Below are positions 16,796 through 25,347 of a stretch of 38,355 nucleotides of DNA, one piece after another; positions within the stretch are counted from its first letter, which is position 1, and each line of letters opens with the position of its first letter. The translations under genes and the position numbers were made by a program. The notes under the pieces are model-generated. The model was not told where the DNA came from and ran no database searches. It was given only the letters and a program-made list of their open reading frames with translations. Origin of the DNA: Paraburkholderia sp. CNPSo 3272 (lineage in GTDB: Bacteria; Pseudomonadota; Gammaproteobacteria; Burkholderiales; Burkholderiaceae); the NCBI RefSeq assembly GCF_024206495.1, contig NZ_JAMBPQ010000057.1, positions 1 to 38,355 of the forward strand, in the 5' to 3' direction.

Positions 16796-17656
16796 TTACT
16801 TCGCCTTCACGCGGCGCACGTGCTCTTCGAGTTCCGTGAACGACGGACGCTCGGTCGAGAACAGCACCTTGCGGCCGAACTCCACGGCAATGGCCGGCGC
16901 GTAGCCGTTCAGGCTCGCGAGGATCGTCACCTTGATGCACTGGAACATCTTGGTCGACTCGGTCACGCGCTGCTCCGCGAGGCTCGAGAGCGGGCCGATC
17001 AGGCCGTACGAAAGCAGAATGCCGAGGAAGGTACCGACCAGCGCCTGGGCAATCATCTCGCCGAGGACCGCGGGCGGCTTGTCGGCGGACGCCATGGTAT
17101 GAACCACGCCCATCACCGCCGCGACGATACCGAACGCCGGCATCGCGTCGCCCACCTTGGCGAGCGCGTGAGCGGGCGCCTCGCCTTCGGCGTGGTGCGT
17201 TTCGATTTCCTCGTCCATGAGGCTTTCGATCTCGAAGGCATTCATGTTGCCGCCGACCATGAGACGCAGGTAGTCGGTGAGGAATTCGACGATGTGGTGG
17301 TCGGCCAGGATCTTCGGATACTGCGTGAAGATCGGGCTCTTCTGCGGATCGTCGATATCCGCTTCGAGCGTGAGCGTGCCTTCCTTTCGCGCCTTCGCGA
17401 GCAGGACATAGAGCAGCGCGAGCAGCTCCATGTACACGTCCTTGTTGTATTTGGCGCCCTTGAACAGCGTGGGAAGCACGCGCAAGGTGGCCTTGATGGT
17501 CTTGATGCCGTTGCCGAGGATGAACGCGCCGACGCCAGCACCACCGATCATGAGCAGTTCCATCGGCTGCATGAGCGCGCCCAGATGGCCGCCCTCGAGT
17601 GCGTAGCCGCCGAAGACACAAAGGATCGTCAAGAGGGTTCCAACGATAATCAGCAC
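16796..17656 (-). CDS. motA: Flagellar stator protein MotA
   Basis: MotA (286 aa) is the multi-spanning stator subunit. Four hydrophobic segments are visible (about 2-20, 33-50, 170-190, 200-222). The cytoplasmic charged residues that act on FliG, R90 and E98, fall at exactly the E. coli positions in LLAKARKEGTLTLE. The start is GTG at 17656 with GAGGA about 10 bases upstream; no better upstream start is seen. It is first in the mot-che transcription unit, and a FliA-type promoter lies 60 bases upstream. Confidence 0.96.
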   Translation of the reverse strand: MLIIVGTLLTILCVFGGYALEGGHLGALMQPMELLMIGGAGVGAFILGNGIKTIKATLRVLPTLFKGAKYNKDVYMELLALLYVLLAKARKEGTLTLEADIDDPQKSPIFTQYPKILADHHIVEFLTDYLRLMVGGNMNAFEIESLMDEEIETHHAEGEAPAHALAKVGDAMPAFGIVAAVMGVVHTMASADKPPAVLGEMIAQALVGTFLGILLSYGLIGPLSSLAEQRVTESTKMFQCIKVTILASLNGYAPAIAVEFGRKVLFSTERPSFTELEEHVRRVKAK

Positions 17657-18018
17657 TGCCGGGTCCTCACTAGAAATGCGCCGCGAACCGCCGTCGGCCC
17701 GCGCCCTTAGCTGGGTTTACGGCAACGGCGCGAAAAACTTTGGGTTTGAGTGGGCGCGAATCGTAAGCCGGCCGGGCATCTGCCGCCTGCTGGACATCGG
17801 CATGGCGGATGAATCTGGGGCCGGTTCGCAAAGCCGCGCGGGAAGGGGTTGCGGTGCGTGCCTGCGATCGCTTGTAAGGATGCGGGCTTGCTGCGGCAGG
17901 CGCCGTCCGGTGGGGCTGCGCGGCCTTCGCGCCGGGGCGGGCCGGGTTTATCCGGAGTCCCGGCCTGCATGGACGGCACCGAGCCGCTTCAGACCGCGTC
18001 AAAGCGCGTCGATTTGCC
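17657..18018. other. Intergenic region between flhC and motA
   Basis: These 362 bases hold no credible gene; the short frames present are Arg/Pro-rich shadows. The stretch contains the FliA promoter of motA (17716-17742). No clear rho-independent terminator for flhC was found. Confidence 0.7.
17716..17742 (-). promoter_or_regulatory. FliA (sigma-28) promoter of the motA-cheZ unit
   Basis: On the minus strand the -35 CAAAGTTT (17735-17742) and -10 GCCGTAAA (17716-17723) are separated by exactly 11 bases. The consensus is TAAAGTTT-N11-GCCGATAA, so 7 of 8 and 6 of 8 bases match with the right spacing. It is correctly oriented 60 bases before the motA start. Confidence 0.85.
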
Positions 18019-18561
18019 TCAAGCGGCGATCTGCGACGCAAGCGCGTTGCGCCGGGTGCGCCCCGCCCGCGAGGGCGGCTGGCACAGCCCGCAAATGAAG
18101 CCGCGCTGCGGGTCGTGCGCGTGCGCCACGTAGCGGCCGCCGCAGCGGCTGCACGGCGTCATCTGCAAGAGGCCCGAGGTGAAATAGCGCACGAGCGTCC
18201 AGGCGCGCGTGAGGCTCAGCGCGGGCGTTTCGTCGTGCAGCCGCAGGTGCTCGAGATAGAGCCGGTAGCTCTTCACGATCGCGTGGATCGGCTCGCAGCG
18301 CGCATGGCGGCTCATGAACATGAACGTGTTGTAGAACAGCGAGGAATGGACGTTGGGCTGCCAGGTCATGAACCAGTCGGTCGAAAACGGCAGCATGCCC
18401 TTGGGCGGCGACTCGCCCTTCACTTCCTTGTAAAGCCGGATTAGCCGGTCGCGCGAGAGCGAGGTCTCCGCTTCGAGCAGTTGCAGACGCGCGCCCAGTT
18501 CGATTAGCTCGATCGCGAGCGCGATCTCCTTTACCTCCTGCACCACACTCTTTGTCGCCAT
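18019..18561 (-). CDS. flhC: Flagellar master regulator subunit FlhC
   Basis: FlhC (180 aa) forms the FlhD4C2 activator of class II flagellar promoters. The sequence follows E. coli FlhC closely (KGMLPFSTDWFMTW, LTRAWTLVR, SGLLQ, CQPPSRA). The zinc-binding cysteines fall at C137, C140, C157 and C160, the same numbers as in E. coli. I chose ATG at 18561 (MATKSVVQE), which aligns with the E. coli start. A GTG six bases upstream is in frame and would add two residues. It ends about 20 residues earlier than the E. coli protein. No strong ribosome-binding site is seen. Confidence 0.96.
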   Translation of the reverse strand: MATKSVVQEVKEIALAIELIELGARLQLLEAETSLSRDRLIRLYKEVKGESPPKGMLPFSTDWFMTWQPNVHSSLFYNTFMFMSRHARCEPIHAIVKSYRLYLEHLRLHDETPALSLTRAWTLVRYFTSGLLQMTPCSRCGGRYVAHAHDPQRGFICGLCQPPSRAGRTRRNALASQIAA

Positions 18562-18667
18562 AGACACCCGTTGGAAGCCGCAAAGGAATACGCCTGGCCC
18601 CTGCCGCCGTTCGCGGGCAGCAAGGGTGCAATGCGCGGCCGCGCGCTGCGGCGCGGGGCGAAGCGGT

Positions 18668-18985
18668 TCAGCCGATCTGCTCGACGTCCTGGCCCGCCAT
18701 GATGATCGCCGAGTGGGTCAGCGCGGTTTTGCCCTTGTCGGCAAGCGCGCTCAGGATGGCGTGGTCGTCGAACCGGAAGCGGCAAAGCAGCTGGTTCGAT
18801 GCGGCAAGCCGGACGGTCTGCGCGAAAGTGAGATTGGCGAGCACCTCGGCAGACTGCTCGGAGATGCCCATGCGGAACATGCCCGTCGGCTTGTCCTCGC
18901 GCAAAAGACGTTGCGCGAGCAACAGGTACGACAGGTTCACTTCCTTGATCTCATTGAGCATGTCGCTGTGCGTCGTCGCGCTCAT
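18668..18985 (-). CDS. flhD: Flagellar master regulator subunit FlhD
   Basis: FlhD (105 aa) is the DNA-contacting partner of FlhC in the FlhD4C2 activator at the top of the flagellar cascade. EIKEVNLSYLLLAQRLLREDK and MFRMGI are characteristic. The Cys at about residue 68 (NQLLCRF) corresponds to the inter-subunit disulfide Cys of E. coli FlhD. ATG 18985 has a G-rich GGGGGAA site upstream. flhC begins 106 bases downstream, so the two form an operon. A ~265-base leader separates the gene from the best promoter candidate at 19258. Confidence 0.95.
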   Translation of the reverse strand: MSATTHSDMLNEIKEVNLSYLLLAQRLLREDKPTGMFRMGISEQSAEVLANLTFAQTVRLAASNQLLCRFRFDDHAILSALADKGKTALTHSAIIMAGQDVEQIG

Positions 18986-19566
18986 GGATTCCCCCGAATC
19001 AAATCGCGGCGGCTGGTCAGACCGCCTGCGGAAAACGTTTGCTCGCCCAGATACAACCCGACTGCATCCGAACGGCGTTTATGGTCGTGGGTCCATTGTG
19101 GCTGGGGCGGGAACAAATGGAAATCGGACGGATGCCGCGACGCGTTGCGAGAAAACCTATCGCTAACGTGTAGGAATTTTTCTGACAAGGAGGCGAGACG
19201 AGCGGCGGGAGGCGGGGCGCGTCATGTCATGCGCATAGGCCGCGAAATTGTTCGCCGATTATAGGCTTTTTCACGGATGCGTCACGCGTGCGTGCTACCG
19301 ATGCGCGCGCGCCAGTCTTCTGACCCTTGTCCGCTCCCTTGGGCACGCGGCTTGCGCTGTCCGCGCGCACGCCGCGTCACGCTTTGCAATGGCCTCTTAC
19401 ACCCGCTGTTTCCCGCTGTAACAACTTTAAGCGTTTGCAAAACTGCGTGTATCGGGCCACGAAATGGCCATAATCGGTCTCAGGGATAACCCGATACCGT
19501 TGTACCGCCGCAGTGCCGCATCACCGGGTCCGTTGCACGCGCGGCTTTTCGCCAGGAGATCGAACA
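18986..19566. other. flhD / glycosyltransferase divergent regulatory region
   Basis: There are 581 bases without a credible gene between divergent flhD and the GT4 gene. The region holds the likely flhD promoter and a long leader. I see no clear promoter for the plus-strand gene, though the stretch just upstream of it (19420-19490) is richer in A/T than its surroundings. Confidence 0.6.
19258..19285 (-). promoter_or_regulatory. Candidate sigma-70 promoter of flhDC
   Basis: On the minus strand a perfect -10 TATAAT (19258-19263) follows GTGACG (19280-19285; 4 of 6 with TTGACA) at 16 bases. It would give an flhD leader of about 265 bases, comparable to the long leader of enteric flhDC. Confidence 0.45.
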
Positions 19567-20631
19567 ATGCGAATCGCACAAATTGCGCCACTTTATGAAG
19601 CCGTTCCGCCCAAGCTTTATGGCGGCACCGAGCGCGTCGTGTCCTACCTGACCGAAGCGCTGGTCGACCTCGGCCACGACGTGACGCTGTTCGCCAGCGG
19701 CGATTCGGTCACCTCGGCAAACCTCGAAGCCGCCTGGCCGCGCGCCCTGCGTCTGGACCCGACGATCCGCGACGCGCTGGCCCCGCACATGGTGCTGCTC
19801 GAGCGCGTGCGCCGCGTCGCGCACGAGTTCGACGTGCTGCACTTCCATCTCGACTATTTGCCGTTCCCGCTCTTCACGACCATGGACACGCCGTTCGTCA
19901 CGACGCTCCACGGCCGCCTCGACCTGCCGGAGCTGCAACCGGTTTTCGAGCAGTTCCCGAACGCCCCTGTCATCTCGATTTCGGACTCGCAGCGCCAGCC
20001 GTTGCCGCAGGCCGCGTGGCAGAACACGATCTATCACGGACTGCCGAAGAACCTGCTCACGCCGCAGGCCGACCGTAAGCCTGAATATCTCGCGTTCCTC
20101 GGCCGGATCTGCCCGGAAAAGCGCGTGGACACGGCGATCAGGATCGCCGCGCTCTCCGGCCTGCCGCTGAAGATCGCCGCCAAGGTCGACAAGGCCGACC
20201 AGGACTACTTCAAGGCTGAAATCGAGCCGCTGCTTTCGCAGGCCCACGTGGAGTTCATCGGCGAGATCAACGAAGAGCAGAAGCCCGCGTTCCTTTCGGG
20301 GGCGAAGGCGCTGCTGTTCCCGATCGACTGGTCCGAGCCCTTCGGCCTCGTGATGATCGAGGCGATGGCGTGCGGCACGCCGGTGATCGCATTCAATCGC
20401 GGTTCGGTGCCGGAAGTGATCGACCCGGGCGTCACGGGCCATGTGGTCGAGGACGTGCAAGGCGCCGTGGCCGCGCTTCAAAATATCGATTCGCTTTCGC
20501 GCGTGGCCATTCGCAACCAGTTCGAACAGCGCTTCACGTCGCACATCATGGCCGGCAATTATGTCGACACATATACGGCGCTGATCGAAGCCGCACAGCG
20601 TCCGGTACTGCGTCGCGTCGCCGCCGGTTGA
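19567..20631 (+). CDS. GT4-family glycosyltransferase
   Basis: A 354-residue GT-B glycosyltransferase of the GT4 (group 1) type. The N terminus MRIAQIAPLYEAVPPKLYGG and the GGTERVV loop form the acceptor side. The donor side has FLGRICPEKRVD and the E-x7-E motif in EPFGLVMIEAMACG. The sugar donor and acceptor are unknown; such enzymes build exopolysaccharide, LPS or trehalose-type products. ATG 19567 is chosen because CAGGAG lies about 8 bases upstream; the frame is open from 19513. It is transcribed away from flhDC and ends at a shared terminator with hns, so a link to motility is only by position. Confidence 0.9.
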   Translation: MRIAQIAPLYEAVPPKLYGGTERVVSYLTEALVDLGHDVTLFASGDSVTSANLEAAWPRALRLDPTIRDALAPHMVLLERVRRVAHEFDVLHFHLDYLPFPLFTTMDTPFVTTLHGRLDLPELQPVFEQFPNAPVISISDSQRQPLPQAAWQNTIYHGLPKNLLTPQADRKPEYLAFLGRICPEKRVDTAIRIAALSGLPLKIAAKVDKADQDYFKAEIEPLLSQAHVEFIGEINEEQKPAFLSGAKALLFPIDWSEPFGLVMIEAMACGTPVIAFNRGSVPEVIDPGVTGHVVEDVQGAVAALQNIDSLSRVAIRNQFEQRFTSHIMAGNYVDTYTALIEAAQRPVLRRVAAG

Positions 20632-20737
20632 GTGCGAAGCATTCCAGGTTCCGCGATAAATCCAGACGAATACACGACGTGAATCGTTTGCGAGTCGCCG
20701 AATAGCGCCATTACGCGTTCATTACAGTTGACGCACA

Positions 20738-20768
20738 AAAAGAGCCGCATGGATCATGCGGCTCTTTT
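20738..20768. terminator. Bidirectional terminator between GT4 gene and hns
   Basis: A perfect 14-bp stem (20738-20751 with 20755-20768, core AGAGCCGCAT) has a 3-base loop and is bounded by A and T tracts on the two sides. It can end both convergent genes. Confidence 0.9.
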
Positions 20769-20823
20769 ATTGCATTTGCGGTTGCACTGGTATGGCGGCC
20801 GGGCTGTTCTCCGGCGGCATGCG

Positions 20824-21120
20824 TCAAGCGATCAGATAACGTTCGCGGTTCTTGCCCGCGATCCATTTGGGCGGCTTGCCGCGCCCGCTCCAGGTCGCTC
20901 CGGACTTGGGGTCCTGATAGCGCGCGGGCAGCGGCGCCTTTTTCGGCGGGCGCCCGCGGCGCGCGGCCTCCGCAAAGCCCAGGTCCTGGGCGGAGAGGCC
21001 GTACTCGGCGATCTTTTCCCTGATCGTGGCAATGACGTCCGCGATCTCCGTGCGCCGCGCCTCTTCGGCCTGAGCCTGGAGTTTTGCGATCTGCGCCTTG
21101 ATTTCCGTATATTGCGACAT
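20824..21120 (-). CDS. H-NS family nucleoid protein
   Basis: A 98-residue H-NS-type DNA-binding protein. The N-terminal ~50 residues are a charged coiled coil for oligomerisation. RRGRPPKKAP follows, resembling an AT-hook, and then the C-terminal core SGATWSGRGKPPKWI. H-NS proteins silence AT-rich and horizontally acquired DNA. ATG 21120 has AGGGGG about 8 bases upstream. The AT-rich stretch upstream is a natural place for autoregulation. It lies near flhDC, and H-NS is known to influence flagellar master genes in enteric bacteria; such a link here is inference. Confidence 0.93.
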   Translation of the reverse strand: MSQYTEIKAQIAKLQAQAEEARRTEIADVIATIREKIAEYGLSAQDLGFAEAARRGRPPKKAPLPARYQDPKSGATWSGRGKPPKWIAGKNRERYLIA

Positions 21121-21407
21121 TTCTATTCCCCCTTCATTGCTCTTGAAACCGGCTCGATCGGAGATTAGACGTAAATAACGGAATTCGCAATCGCTATTAA
21201 TACTGCTTTTTCAGACTATTCTTCCATTTAACCACCGATCCGCCCCAGCGCAATTGCGTACACATCGAACGCAATAATTCGATGAATTACGTCGAAATTG
21301 ACAATCCCTGACAGCACCGAAAAGTGCGACTGCCTGGAATCTTGCATTTCCCGGTGCCGGTGCTTTACGCGGCCCCTTCAAGAATCGGCTTTTCGAGGTG
21401 TCACGCA
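21121..21407. other. AT-rich region upstream of hns
   Basis: About 290 bases without a gene, clearly richer in A/T than the rest of the window, especially 21160-21310. It should hold the hns promoter on the minus strand. TTGACA occurs on the plus strand at 21298-21303, but no good -10 follows it. Confidence 0.55.
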
Positions 21408-21628
21408 ATGCACTTATTCAGACGACTCATTGGCGAACTGATCGGCACTTTCTGGCTCGTTCCAGGCGGTTGCGGCAGTGCCGTGCTCGCGGCCAACTTC
21501 GCCGGCCCGGTTCACGGACCCGGTATCGGGTACGTGGGCGTGTCACTCGCGCCGAAGCCCGTTCGTCTTGCCGGCGCCAGGGGGTTCCGGCTGCGCGGCT
21601 GGCCGGGCCCGTGGTGGCCGCGCTGCTA
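21408..21628 (+). pseudogene. Truncated aquaporin Z remnant
   Basis: The first ~48 codons read MHLFRRLIGELIGTFWLV, GGCGSAVLAANFAG and GIGYVGVSLA. This matches the N terminus of AqpZ-type water channels up to the end of the first loop. The frame then becomes Arg/Pro/Trp-rich and stops after 73 codons instead of about 230, and both NPA boxes are missing. Another frame near 21597-21640 reads LAGPVVAALLESGD, which may be the old C-terminal end, consistent with an internal deletion. An intact start (ATG 21408 with GAGGTG upstream) remains. Confidence 0.7.
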
Positions 21629-21678
21629 GAATCGGGCGACCTTCCCATTGTCTTGCGACCTCGGACATCACGCCCAGC

Positions 21679-22395
21679 ATGAAGCGCCCCCGCCCCCGGC
21701 CGATCCGGATCGCCCCGACGCTCGCCGCAGCGCTTGGCGCACTGCTATGCGCGTGCGCGCCGCTGCCGCATGCCAACGGACCCGCTAACGCCGGCGAGAC
21801 CGCACAGACGAATACGAGTAGCGCGGCAACCGCACGCAACGTCGAAACGCTCATCTTCGTGAGGCATGGCGAAAAGCCCCCAGAAGGATTCGGCCAGCTC
21901 AACTGCAAGGGGCTGAACCGCGCGCTTGCGCTGCCGGCCGTGATCGCGGCCAAGTACGGCAAGCCCGATGCCATCTATGCGCCCGACCCCAGCGAGCAAA
22001 AGGAAGACAGCGGGCATTCCTACTACTACGTGCGCCCGCTCGCGACGATCGAGCCGACCGCGATCCAGTTCGGCATGCCGGTCCAGACGCCGTATGGCTA
22101 TTCGAAGATCGACGCGCTGCAATCCACGCTCGTCGATCCGCAGTGGCGCGGCCGTACCGTGCTCGTTGCGTGGGAACATCGGGAAATCGAGACGCTCGTG
22201 GGCCGCATCGTCGCCGCGCACGGCGGCAGCGCGAGCGATGTGCCGCGCTGGGAGAGCGCGGACTTCGACAGCATCTACGTGGTGCGCATCGACTGGAGTG
22301 GCGCCGACGCGCGCGCACGTTTCTCGCACGAGCGCGAAGGGCTCGACGCGCGCGCGGATGACTGCCCGTGCGCGCAATTGCCCGCCGCGCAGTAA
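21679..22395 (+). CDS. Histidine phosphatase superfamily lipoprotein
   Basis: A 238-residue protein. The basic N terminus and hydrophobic stretch end in LLCAC, a likely lipoprotein signal with Cys26 as the modified residue, although the -2 residue is atypical. The histidine-phosphatase motif FVRHGEKP (R62-H63-G64) follows, and later VLVAWEHREIETLV supplies the second catalytic His region. The substrate is unknown; the exported location fits a periplasmic or outer-membrane phosphohydrolase. The ATG at 21679 lacks a strong ribosome-binding site, but the signal peptide fixes the start. It lies just downstream of the aquaporin remnant. Confidence 0.85.
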   Translation: MKRPRPRPIRIAPTLAAALGALLCACAPLPHANGPANAGETAQTNTSSAATARNVETLIFVRHGEKPPEGFGQLNCKGLNRALALPAVIAAKYGKPDAIYAPDPSEQKEDSGHSYYYVRPLATIEPTAIQFGMPVQTPYGYSKIDALQSTLVDPQWRGRTVLVAWEHREIETLVGRIVAAHGGSASDVPRWESADFDSIYVVRIDWSGADARARFSHEREGLDARADDCPCAQLPAAQ

Positions 22396-22465
22396 CCCTC
22401 CCGCCGTTACCGTTCGGATGGAATCGCTACAGCGGTGACGGCGCTAGCGGCCGCGCCCACGTGAA

Positions 22466-23287
22466 TTACGACGCGAGTTCGTCGTCGAGCGCGAACAGCT
22501 TGCGAAGATGATGCGCGACACCGGCTTCGAAGTTGTTGCCGATGCGCGGCACCCGGGGCAGCCGCTTGATGAGATCGGGATTGGCATTGTTCATCATGAA
22601 CGGATGACCCGCCGTTTCGAGCAGATCGATATCGTTCATGTTGTCGCCGAACGCGACGCACCCCCCGGCGTCCACGCCGAGCCGCTCGAGCACGACGCGC
22701 AGCGCGCGGCCCTTCGAAACGCCGGCCACCATCACTTCGAGGCAATCGGGCAAGGAGTAGGTGACGTAGAGCGCGTCGCCGAACTTGCGCGCGAGATTCT
22801 GCGCGACGTGTGCGAGATCTGCCGGATCGCCGATATAAAGCGCCTTGGCGATGCCTGCGCCTGCGTAGTCGCGCAGATCCGCCACGCGGTACTCGAAGCC
22901 CGAGTCCTGGTGATACGCGAGCAGTTCGGGCGCATCGCGGTCGATGAGCCAGGCATCGTCGGTATAGAGGCTCACGATCAGGCGGCCGTGCGCGCCCACC
23001 GTTTCGGCGGCGACAAGACGCTCGACCATTGGCGCATTCAGATTGCTCGCGTGGATCAGCGTGTCGTCGGGCGCGTGCACGCGCGCCCCGTTCGCAGTAA
23101 TGAGATACGGGCGGATGCCTAGCACGTCGCGAATGCCAGCGACGTCGCAATAGTGGCGACCGGTCGCGATCACGAACGGCAGCCCCTGTGCATCGAGCGC
23201 GCCCAGCGTGGCAACCGTGAACGGATCGACCTGATGGTCGCTATTGAGCAGCGTTCCGTCGAGATCGGTTGCAATGACCTTGTACAT
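22466..23287 (-). CDS. Cof-type HAD-IIB phosphatase
   Basis: A 273-residue haloacid dehalogenase-superfamily hydrolase of the Cof/YbiV type with a IIB cap. Motif I is DLDGTLL (D8, D10), a TGR of motif II follows near residue 42, Lys of motif III is in VSKGRAL, and motif IV is GDNMNDIDLL. Such enzymes dephosphorylate sugar phosphates or cofactors; the substrate cannot be read from sequence. ATG 23287 is the first start, at the conserved N terminus MYKVIATDLDG. It lies 93 bases downstream of the BadF-type kinase on the same strand, so the two may share sugar-phosphate metabolism. Confidence 0.93.
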   Translation of the reverse strand: MYKVIATDLDGTLLNSDHQVDPFTVATLGALDAQGLPFVIATGRHYCDVAGIRDVLGIRPYLITANGARVHAPDDTLIHASNLNAPMVERLVAAETVGAHGRLIVSLYTDDAWLIDRDAPELLAYHQDSGFEYRVADLRDYAGAGIAKALYIGDPADLAHVAQNLARKFGDALYVTYSLPDCLEVMVAGVSKGRALRVVLERLGVDAGGCVAFGDNMNDIDLLETAGHPFMMNNANPDLIKRLPRVPRIGNNFEAGVAHHLRKLFALDDELAS

Positions 23288-23380
23288 GGTGACCAGACAG
23301 CTAGCGGGAAACGTTGAATCGTAGCATTTGCGGCACGGCTATGCCCTTGACCTACGTTCGTGCACCTCGTCGCCCGCCAT

Positions 23381-24277
23381 TCAGCTGCCCGCGGCGGCGT
23401 GCGTCAGCCGCTGGGCTTCCATTTGCGCGAGCCTAAGCGCCCCGGTCGTGGAATCGGAGAGCGGCGCACGCAGGCGATCGCGCACCGCTTGCGGGACCCA
23501 CTCGCGCAGAGGCTGACCGAGGCCGCCCGAGAGCGCCGCCGGCAGCTTGCCCGAAGGATCGAGTGCGGTGATGAGTTTGGCGATTTCCACGCCGGCTTCG
23601 GCGAGCAGTCTGGCGACGAACGGATGTTCGCGATGCGCGAGCACGACCGGCGCGAGGCTGGCATAGGCCGTCTGGTTCGCCGCGCACTGCCACACGATGA
23701 GACTGTCGCGATCGGTGGCCCGCGCGTGTGCAAGGAGGGCCCGGGCAAGGTCGTCCATGGGCACGCGTTCATCGAGCGCCTGCTGCGCCCAGACAATCGC
23801 GCGCAGGCCGAACCACGCGCCGCTCGCTTCGTCGCCCGAGGGAAAGCCGAAACCGCCCGCAATGCGGCATTGGCCGTCCTCACCGAGCACCGCCGCGATG
23901 CTGCCCGTGCCGAGGGCGACCACCACGCCCGGCGCGCCCCCGTGCGCGCCCAGCAGCGTCGTGTAGGCGTCGCTTTCTACCGCGAGTCCGGCCACTGGGG
24001 GCGCGGCAGCGAGAAACGGCGCCAGCCAGTCGGGATTGTTTACGCCAGCGAGCCCGCAGCCAAGCACGCATTGCGACCAGTCGAGCGCAAGCCCCGCCTG
24101 CGTAAATGCCGCCCGGCAGCCTTCCTCGATCGATTGCCAGGCCCGTTCGATACCGAGCCCCAGCCCCGACGGCCCCGCAGCGCCGCGCGCGAGTTCGAGG
24201 CCGTTCGTGTCGCCAAGCGCGATGCGCGTGCCCGTGCCGCCGCCGTCCACGCCAATCAACCAGGTGTATTTCTGCAT
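23381..24277 (-). CDS. BadF/BadG-type ATPase, probable amino-sugar kinase
   Basis: A 298-residue ASKHA-fold ATPase. The phosphate-1 loop is VDGGGTGTRIA (about 10-20), followed by GCGLAGVNNP, ALGTGSIAAV and FPSGDEASGAWFGL, typical of the BadF/BadG/BcrA/BcrD family that includes N-acetylglucosamine and glucosamine kinases. The adjacent HAD phosphatase and the absence of a CoA-reductase context favour a sugar kinase over an activase; the exact substrate is open. ATG 24277 is the start. It diverges from tag with a 179-base intergenic region. Confidence 0.85.
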   Translation of the reverse strand: MQKYTWLIGVDGGGTGTRIALGDTNGLELARGAAGPSGLGLGIERAWQSIEEGCRAAFTQAGLALDWSQCVLGCGLAGVNNPDWLAPFLAAAPPVAGLAVESDAYTTLLGAHGGAPGVVVALGTGSIAAVLGEDGQCRIAGGFGFPSGDEASGAWFGLRAIVWAQQALDERVPMDDLARALLAHARATDRDSLIVWQCAANQTAYASLAPVVLAHREHPFVARLLAEAGVEIAKLITALDPSGKLPAALSGGLGQPLREWVPQAVRDRLRAPLSDSTTGALRLAQMEAQRLTHAAAGS

Positions 24278-24456
24278 GATGTCCGCCGCGCCTCGCGCGC
24301 CTGAAAGTCCGGTTCGAAAGCGAAAATTCTTATCGTGCCGCAGAGACTAACGGCTTACCAGGGTTCGCACAATCGGCCATCCGGCCAGGGTGGCGGCGCG
24401 GCGCCGATCCGCTATGCTTGCGTGGCTCGAACGACGTCTCGCAAGGAGAACTTACC

Positions 24457-25053
24457 GTGACACACCGCTGCAACTGGGTATCGGCTGGCGCGTCGCCGCA
24501 GTATGTGCAATACCACGATGAGGAGTGGGGCGTGCCGTCGCGGGACGACCAGCATCTGTTCGAAATGATCGTGCTCGAAGGCGCGCAGGCGGGACTCTCG
24601 TGGTCCACGATACTCAACAAGCGCGAAGGCTATCGTCGCGCTTTTGCCAACTTCGATATCGCGCAGGTTGCACGCTTTACGCCCAAACACGTCGAAACGC
24701 TTGTGCAGGACGCCTCGATCGTGCGAAACCGGGCCAAGATCGAGGCCGCCATCGCGAACGCCCGCGCCGTGCAGCAAATCCAGGCGGAACACGGCTCGCT
24801 CGCGAAGTTCGTCTGGTCGTTCGTGAACGACACGCCAATCCAGAACGATCTCGCTTCGTATCGCGACGCGCCGGCCTCCACCGAGGTCTCGGACGCCCTT
24901 AGCAAGGCGCTCAAGAAATACGGCTGCAAATTCGTTGGCACGACGATCTGTTACGCGTTCATGCAGGCGGTCGGCATGGTCAACGACCATGAGCGCGACT
25001 GCATGTGCCGCGAGGCTTGCGCAGCGCTTGGCAAAAGGAAGCGCCGCGCCTGA
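24457..25053 (+). CDS. tag: DNA-3-methyladenine glycosylase I
   Basis: Tag (198 aa) removes 3-methyladenine from alkylated DNA in base-excision repair. Zinc ligands are visible as C5, H20, H178 and C182 (HRCNW, QYHDEEWG, NDHERDCMC). E41 and W49 in LEGAQAGLSW line the base pocket. The GTG at 24457 is chosen over the ATG-initiated frame from 24418 because AAGGAG lies 8 bases upstream and the protein then starts as family members do (THRCNW). Confidence 0.96.
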   Translation: MTHRCNWVSAGASPQYVQYHDEEWGVPSRDDQHLFEMIVLEGAQAGLSWSTILNKREGYRRAFANFDIAQVARFTPKHVETLVQDASIVRNRAKIEAAIANARAVQQIQAEHGSLAKFVWSFVNDTPIQNDLASYRDAPASTEVSDALSKALKKYGCKFVGTTICYAFMQAVGMVNDHERDCMCREACAALGKRKRRA

Positions 25054-25347
25054 GCGCAGCGAAACTCGCGCGACTCGGGAAAGCCCCGCGCGGGGCGGGA
25101 TGCGCCTCGCGAATCTTTGTCCCGCATGGCCTTGTGACACGCCAGAGCGATTGCGCCGGGCGCCGGCCGACTCACTATTTGATCGCTACGGTGCGCCGCC
25201 CCACGGTTTTCCAGCGGCGTGCCGTTATAACGGGAAGTGAATGCAAGCGCGTCAGGGGAACGGGTAGTGATGCCGGCTGGGAGGCCGGCGGCGCCGCATT
25301 AGAAGGGAATTAACCTGTGCCCGGCAGCCCGGCAACAGGGGGTTGAA

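Noticed and set aside
21298..21330. TTGACA as a promoter of the aquaporin remnant
   Set aside because: No -10 box lies 16-18 bases downstream.
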